Below are positions 6,508 through 9,179 of a stretch of DNA of 9,179 bases, one piece after another. Origin of the DNA: Alphaproteobacteria bacterium (GTDB lineage: Bacteria; Pseudomonadota; Alphaproteobacteria; CAAHEQ01; UBA3637); contig JAFYBU010000053.1 in NCBI GenBank assembly GCA_017540065.1, forward strand, positions 1 to 9,179. The letters are read 5' to 3'. The notes beneath the pieces were generated by a model. The model had not been told where the DNA came from. It searched no databases and was given only the letters and a program-made list of their open reading frames with translations. The position numbers and the translations under genes were made by a program. The stretch's first letter is position 1. Every line of letters starts with the position of its first letter.

Positions 6508-8409
6508 CTATTTTGTTTTCTGTAAAGAAGACATTTGGCGAGATATCTTCAGATAGTCTTTCCTATCCTGACTGTAATTAAATGAGGTCAATTGAGTATT
6601 CATCTGTTTAACTTTTTTTCTTAAAGCTGAACGTGCACGTTTGATTTTTTCCATCATTTGTTCATTTTTGCGACGTTTTGCCCTTGTCATTGCATTTGTT
6701 AAAAGGCGTCTTTTTTCTTTAATTTCCCACATTTCCTCTCTATTCGCACAATAACACAGCATGCGACGTTTTTTGCTCAATTCATTACGTCTGGCTGTAA
6801 TTCGAGCAATTTCAGCTTCATTATCAGGTTGTGTTTTGGCAACGGCCATTTCTTTTCTTAAAACCGCACGTTCATTTTTAATTTCTTCAAGGATTTTTGC
6901 AGCAATCAACCATTCCATCATGGCATCCCGATTTTTTTGAGTAGGAATATCCAACGTGATGTTAACATTCGAAGGATGACTTTTTTCTATTGAAATAACG
7001 GGCTCTGTTGGTCTTTTATTGTTCATAGCAGAATTTACAGATAAATCGCTTTTCCTTTTGTTTGTTTCAAGGATTTTTGTAGCAATAAACCACCTTTCCA
7101 TCGCCCTTTCATCCTTGAAAGGAAATCTCCATAAATCCTCAATCTTCAAATGTTGCCCTGATAAAACAACAGATTTTTCCAGTTGTTTGACAGGTTTTTC
7201 AGGTAAAAAAATCGCTTCTGCATCAATTACATCCTGTTTACTTGAAATAATTGGATATATTTGTTTGTTTGTTTTATCTGTCAAAACAGAAGCAATAACA
7301 GAAGAATTTTCCATAGCTTCATTTACAATAGAGCGAAAATAATCATCTTCGGAATAATACCTTCTGAAATGCTTTTCTTTTTCGGTCCCGTTCAAAATTG
7401 CCAGAATATAATCATCCTCAAAAGGATATTTTTTAGGTAAACAACTTAAACCACCCAAAGAAACCCCTCCCAACATTATCCCAAACATAATGTACATGAC
7501 CTCTTTTTCATCAGGTGTTTTGGGGTGAGGTTGAGAAGCGGGTTGTTCGGGTTCGCCCTTTGATAATTCAGGTTCATTTTTCAATGATTCAACAGCCCTA
7601 TCCAAATCTCGTAATGCAGTTAAAGAATCAACCGCACGGGGTTTTTCAGTTGAAACTGTGGGAATTATTTCCTCTTTTTGAACCTCGGGTATTTCAGTAG
7701 AAAAAACTAATTGCTCTACTACCTTTGCCGGTGTTGTTTCAGAAGCATCTGCAACAACAACTTCAGAAACATTTGTTGAAATTTCTTTTTGCTCAACTAA
7801 TTTTTTCGGATGTAATTCCTCTTCAACTGTGTCAGATTTATCAGGAAACGTTTCAGTCAAGGAAAGAAGTTGTGCCATATCTTGTTGTTGAACAACGGAA
7901 GATTGAGAAGTTTTATCAGTACCTAAACTGTGTAACAATGCCACAGCCTCTTCTTTCAATTTTTGTGCATTTTCCTTATCTTCAAGGAGCTTTGGATCTT
8001 CTGGTATTGCCAACAATTCATCTATTTCCTGTTGAGCTTTTGAAACACCAGTATTCTCATCATCCATTATCAACCAGGGTGTTCCCCCGATATCCAATTT
8101 TTGTGTTTTTACCATACTTAAAGGCAATTGTTCTGATTTTGAAGGCGGTAATTCCTTGTCTGATGAAGGAATATAAAAGGGCATTTCATTATCTATTACT
8201 AATGTTTGGGTATATTCATCTAACGGATGGGCGTCTTCTGCAGTAAAATTTGATCGAGCATATTGCTGATATTCCTTCAAAAAAATATCATTGGTCGTCC
8301 CCAAATTTTCAAAAGGTTTTGATGCATCCTTCGCATGTGCGAAAGGAGAAATGGCGGCAACGCTCAACAAAAAGCTCAAAACTTTATTTTTTATAATTTT
8401 TCCAAACAT
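6508..8409 (-). CDS. Large bitopic membrane protein with signal peptide, acidic periplasmic half and basic coiled-coil-like half
   Basis: A 633-residue protein I cannot assign to a family. Residues 1-26 form a classical Sec signal peptide (K-rich start, LSFLLSVAAISPFAHA, cleavage likely after AHA). Residues 27-303 are acidic and low-complexity, rich in Glu, Val, Thr and Pro, with a two-copy repeat of 26-residue period (KLVEQKEISTNVSEV at 203-217, KVVEQLVFSTEIPEV at 229-243). A membrane span lies at 304-323 (VMYIMFGIMLGGVSLGGLSC), followed by KK. The C-terminal 310 residues become strongly basic and helical, with a second duplication (RAMERWFIATKILE at 435-448, DAMMEWLIAAKILE at 495-508) and a Lys/Arg-rich helical tail (540-605). 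The charge pattern suggests N-terminal half in the periplasm and C-terminal half in the cytoplasm, where it could bind nucleic acid or an acidic partner. The ATG at 8409 has AGGCGG (8422-8417) 7 bases upstream. Its only good promoter is at 8630, with a terminator in between. Confidence 0.8.
   Translation of the reverse strand: MFGKIIKNKVLSFLLSVAAISPFAHAKDASKPFENLGTTNDIFLKEYQQYARSNFTAEDAHPLDEYTQTLVIDNEMPFYIPSSDKELPPSKSEQLPLSMVKTQKLDIGGTPWLIMDDENTGVSKAQQEIDELLAIPEDPKLLEDKENAQKLKEEAVALLHSLGTDKTSQSSVVQQQDMAQLLSLTETFPDKSDTVEEELHPKKLVEQKEISTNVSEVVVADASETTPAKVVEQLVFSTEIPEVQKEEIIPTVSTEKPRAVDSLTALRDLDRAVESLKNEPELSKGEPEQPASQPHPKTPDEKEVMYIMFGIMLGGVSLGGLSCLPKKYPFEDDYILAILNGTEKEKHFRRYYSEDDYFRSIVNEAMENSSVIASVLTDKTNKQIYPIISSKQDVIDAEAIFLPEKPVKQLEKSVVLSGQHLKIEDLWRFPFKDERAMERWFIATKILETNKRKSDLSVNSAMNNKRPTEPVISIEKSHPSNVNITLDIPTQKNRDAMMEWLIAAKILEEIKNERAVLRKEMAVAKTQPDNEAEIARITARRNELSKKRRMLCYCANREEMWEIKEKRRLLTNAMTRAKRRKNEQMMEKIKRARSALRKKVKQMNTQLTSFNYSQDRKDYLKISRQMSSLQKTK
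6886..7103 (-). repeat. Two-copy repeat, 180-base (60-codon) period, inside the 633-aa gene
   Basis: A segment around 6886-6919 and another around 7066-7103 share TTCAAGGATTTTTG followed by near-identical sequence through the Trp codon. They encode the paired peptides DAMMEWLIAAKILE and RAMERWFIATKILE. The phase and conservation at the protein level point to an internal domain duplication rather than a mobile repeat. Confidence 0.6.
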
Positions 8410-8443
8410 AATCGAACCGCCTTTTCCTTCATTTTAGGGGGAC

Positions 8444-8595
8444 AAAAAAACACCGTTTCATCGGTGTTTTCAAAATTGGTGGAGGTAAGGAGGGGGTGCC
8501 TATCACCCCGATTAAATAACTCAAAAGATTGAAATTTTTTTTGAGCTTTTTAAGGGCAATTTTTTTGGTGTATCACCTCTACCACACCTTCATCA
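8444..8595 (-). ncRNA. Predicted structured RNA (small RNA or attenuating leader) with anti-Shine-Dalgarno-like segment
   Basis: About 150 bases lie between a near-consensus promoter (8630-8602) and an intrinsic terminator (8470-8447), with no credible reading frame. Read on the minus strand the RNA can form local hairpins: one of GGTGT/ACACC (8588-8584 with 8571-8567); CTCAAAA/TTTTGAG (8545-8539 with 8526-8520); GGGGTG/CACCCC with a 5-base loop (8509-8504 with 8498-8493); then the terminator. Between the last two hairpins lies an unpaired CU-rich linker, CTCCTTACCTCCACC (8492-8478), which contains the sequence of the 16S rRNA anti-Shine-Dalgarno end. The 5' segment GGTGTGGTA (8588-8580) can pair with TACCTCCACC (8487-8478) as an alternative, so the linker could be masked. 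No known RNA family is recognised; SRP, 6S, tmRNA and tRNA features are absent. It is either a free small RNA or the leader of the 633-aa gene. Confidence 0.55.
8447..8470 (-). terminator. Intrinsic terminator before the 633-aa gene
   Basis: Perfect 9-base arms AAAACACCG (8447-8455) and CGGTGTTTT (8462-8470) enclose a 6-base loop. On the minus strand the stem CACCG/CGGTG is followed by seven T (8450-8444), the form of a Rho-independent terminator. On the plus strand the tail is only four T and there is no gene to end, so the minus strand is the working direction. Confidence 0.75.
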
Positions 8596-8601
8596 ATGCC
8601 A

Positions 8602-8630
8602 ATTTTAATCTATTTCTCTCTTGTTGTCAA
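8602..8630 (-). promoter_or_regulatory. Strong sigma70-type promoter
   Basis: On the minus strand a perfect TTGACA (8630-8625) and TAAAAT (8607-8602) are exactly 17 bases apart. The predicted transcript starts near 8595 and reads through the structured RNA toward the 633-aa gene. This is the best promoter match in the window. Confidence 0.75.
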
Positions 8631-8645
8631 GTGATATTTAAAATA

Positions 8646-8686
8646 GGTTCTAAAATTATAGTGATACAGAGCTGTGTCCCAGAACC
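8646..8686. repeat. Nested inverted repeats upstream of the strong promoter
   Basis: Outer arms GGTTCT (8646-8651) and AGAACC (8681-8686) enclose an inner hairpin GATACA (8663-8668) / TGTGTC (8673-8678), one T-G pair, loop GAGC. It sits directly upstream of the promoter at 8630, where a regulator-binding dyad could lie, or it may be part of the 3' end of the HTH gene transcript. No T-tract follows on either strand. Confidence 0.4.
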
Positions 8687-8702
8687 AAAAGGGCAGAAAT
8701 TT

Positions 8703-8734
8703 ACCCCATGATGCCTTGGCAAAGGTCATGGGGT
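8703..8734. repeat. Strong hairpin after the HTH-like gene
   Basis: Arms ACCCCATGA (8703-8711) and TCATGGGGT (8726-8734) are perfect over 9 bases. The stem extends by CCTT (8714-8717) with AAGG (8722-8725) after a 2-base bulge, leaving loop GGCA. It begins 26 bases past the stop of the minus-strand HTH-like gene. On that strand it is followed by AAATTTCTG rather than a T-run, so it is at best a weak terminator; transcript-end protection or a protein site are alternatives. Confidence 0.45.
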
Positions 8735-8759
8735 GGCAAAAGTATTGGAGTAACAGAAA

Positions 8760-9179
8760 TTAAAAATACTTCAAGAGCCTCTCGGTAATCATGCGTTGTC
8801 CCTCTTCATAAAGTCGGTCTAAGTACATCTTATTCACAAGCCCATCGTTCAATAAGCTAATGTTTCGTATCAGGTTGTGGAGTGAATCTACTGAGGGATG
8901 TCTCTGTTCACATAACACCATTCCAAAATAGTATTTGTTCTTATTTAGGAACTGCTCACTAAACTGGTATTGGGATTCCACAAGACCTAGTTTCCTTAGG
9001 TACTTATAGCACTTTGTTATAAATCTAGTGTCTTCTTCCTGATACTTGTAGTATGGCTTTTCCAGCTCATCATCCACTTCTTCATCCACCGATTTGATAG
9101 GCTTTTTCTGTGGAGGAACGATCTGTTTGGCTTCCCCTAACTTATGCTGTATACGGTTCAAATTTTCTGAGATAGTATC
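8760..9179 (-). CDS. HTH-like protein, C-terminal part (DUF6626-like; runs off right edge)
   Basis: The frame is open from the right edge to a TAA at 8762-8760 and gives 139 residues. A TTG at 9161 could start it, but the frame continues upstream (DTISEN...) with no ribosome site in view, so the true start is probably outside the window. A charged linker (PPQKKPIKSVDEEVDDELEKP) is followed by a compact domain, KCYKYLRKLGLVESQYQFSE through CEQRHPSVDSLHNLIRNI. Its spacing fits a Cro/C1-type helix-turn-helix ('S-x-x-x-FS..fL.....Y...........PS...L..L'), and it reminds me of the DUF6626 family of Alphaproteobacteria. A DNA-binding role is therefore inferred, not shown. Downstream come two hairpins and the strong promoter of the structured RNA. 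Confidence 0.7.
   Translation of the reverse strand, partial: DTISENLNRIQHKLGEAKQIVPPQKKPIKSVDEEVDDELEKPYYKYQEEDTRFITKCYKYLRKLGLVESQYQFSEQFLNKNKYYFGMVLCEQRHPSVDSLHNLIRNISLLNDGLVNKMYLDRLYEEGQRMITERLLKYF

Noticed and set aside
7725..8246. A 173-codon open frame on the plus strand inside the 633-aa gene
   Set aside because: It lies opposite a gene with a clear signal peptide and ribosome site, and its own product looks like reversed low-complexity sequence with no domain.
8389..8435. Short minus-strand frames in the leader (a 13-codon frame from the ATG at 8435, and a 10-codon frame through the terminator)
   Set aside because: No ribosome sites of their own and no runs of regulatory codons; most likely chance frames.
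8471..8600. tRNA on the minus strand ending ACCTCCACCA near 8478
   Set aside because: No matching acceptor 5' arm, anticodon arm or T-arm; the interior has long A and T runs that do not fit a cloverleaf.
1..9179. CRISPR arrays, insertion sequences or rRNA genes
   Set aside because: No evenly spaced repeats, transposase-like frames, terminal inverted repeats or rRNA motifs were seen.

Overview
The window is AT-rich DNA with compact, bacterial-style gene packing, Shine-Dalgarno sites and sigma70-like promoters. A protein with a signal peptide plus a trans-membrane segment, a Cache/HAMP/PP2C phosphatase and low GC point to a Gram-negative bacterium. Two families look to me like ones seen in host-associated, AT-rich Alphaproteobacteria (a DUF6782-like metallopeptidase and a DUF6626-like HTH protein). 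That placement rests on memory of family resemblance, not on a search, so it is tentative.

Layout. (1) 1-632: a truncated GNAT-type acetyltransferase gene on the minus strand and a small ASCH-domain gene on the plus strand diverge from a 66-base gap that holds two overlapping sigma70-like promoters. (2) 753-2634: one membrane-bound, RsbU/SpoIIE-type PP2C phosphatase gene with a Cache-like sensor and HAMP domain. It is broken by two separate -1 frame changes, the second of which cuts off the last metal-binding motif. (3) 2644-6458, minus strand: a tight five-gene run read leftwards (GNAT, S41-like peptidase, unknown 165-aa protein, GNAT, HExxH metallopeptidase). All four junctions are ATGA stop/start overlaps, so the genes are almost certainly co-transcribed and translationally coupled. 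None has an export signal, so two acetyltransferases and two peptidase-like proteins appear to act together in the cytoplasm; the substrate is unknown. (4) 6508-8409, minus strand: a 633-aa lineage-type membrane protein with signal peptide, acidic periplasmic half, one membrane span and a very basic, helical C-terminal half. (5) 8410-8759: a 350-base gap without a gene. It carries a near-consensus sigma70 promoter, about 150 bases of predicted structured RNA ending in an intrinsic terminator 35 bases before the Shine-Dalgarno-bearing leader end of the 633-aa gene, and two further hairpins. (6) 8760-9179: the 3' part of a gene for an HTH-like protein that runs off the right edge.

The most interesting item is the promoter-RNA-terminator unit at 8630-8444. 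Its RNA exposes a CU-rich segment that matches the 16S rRNA anti-Shine-Dalgarno end. It could be a free small RNA or an attenuating leader for the 633-aa membrane protein. Second is the coupled acetyltransferase/peptidase operon, whose junctions share nearly the same sequence. Third is the doubly frameshifted phosphatase, whose first shift sits exactly on a classical U UUU UUA slippery heptamer.
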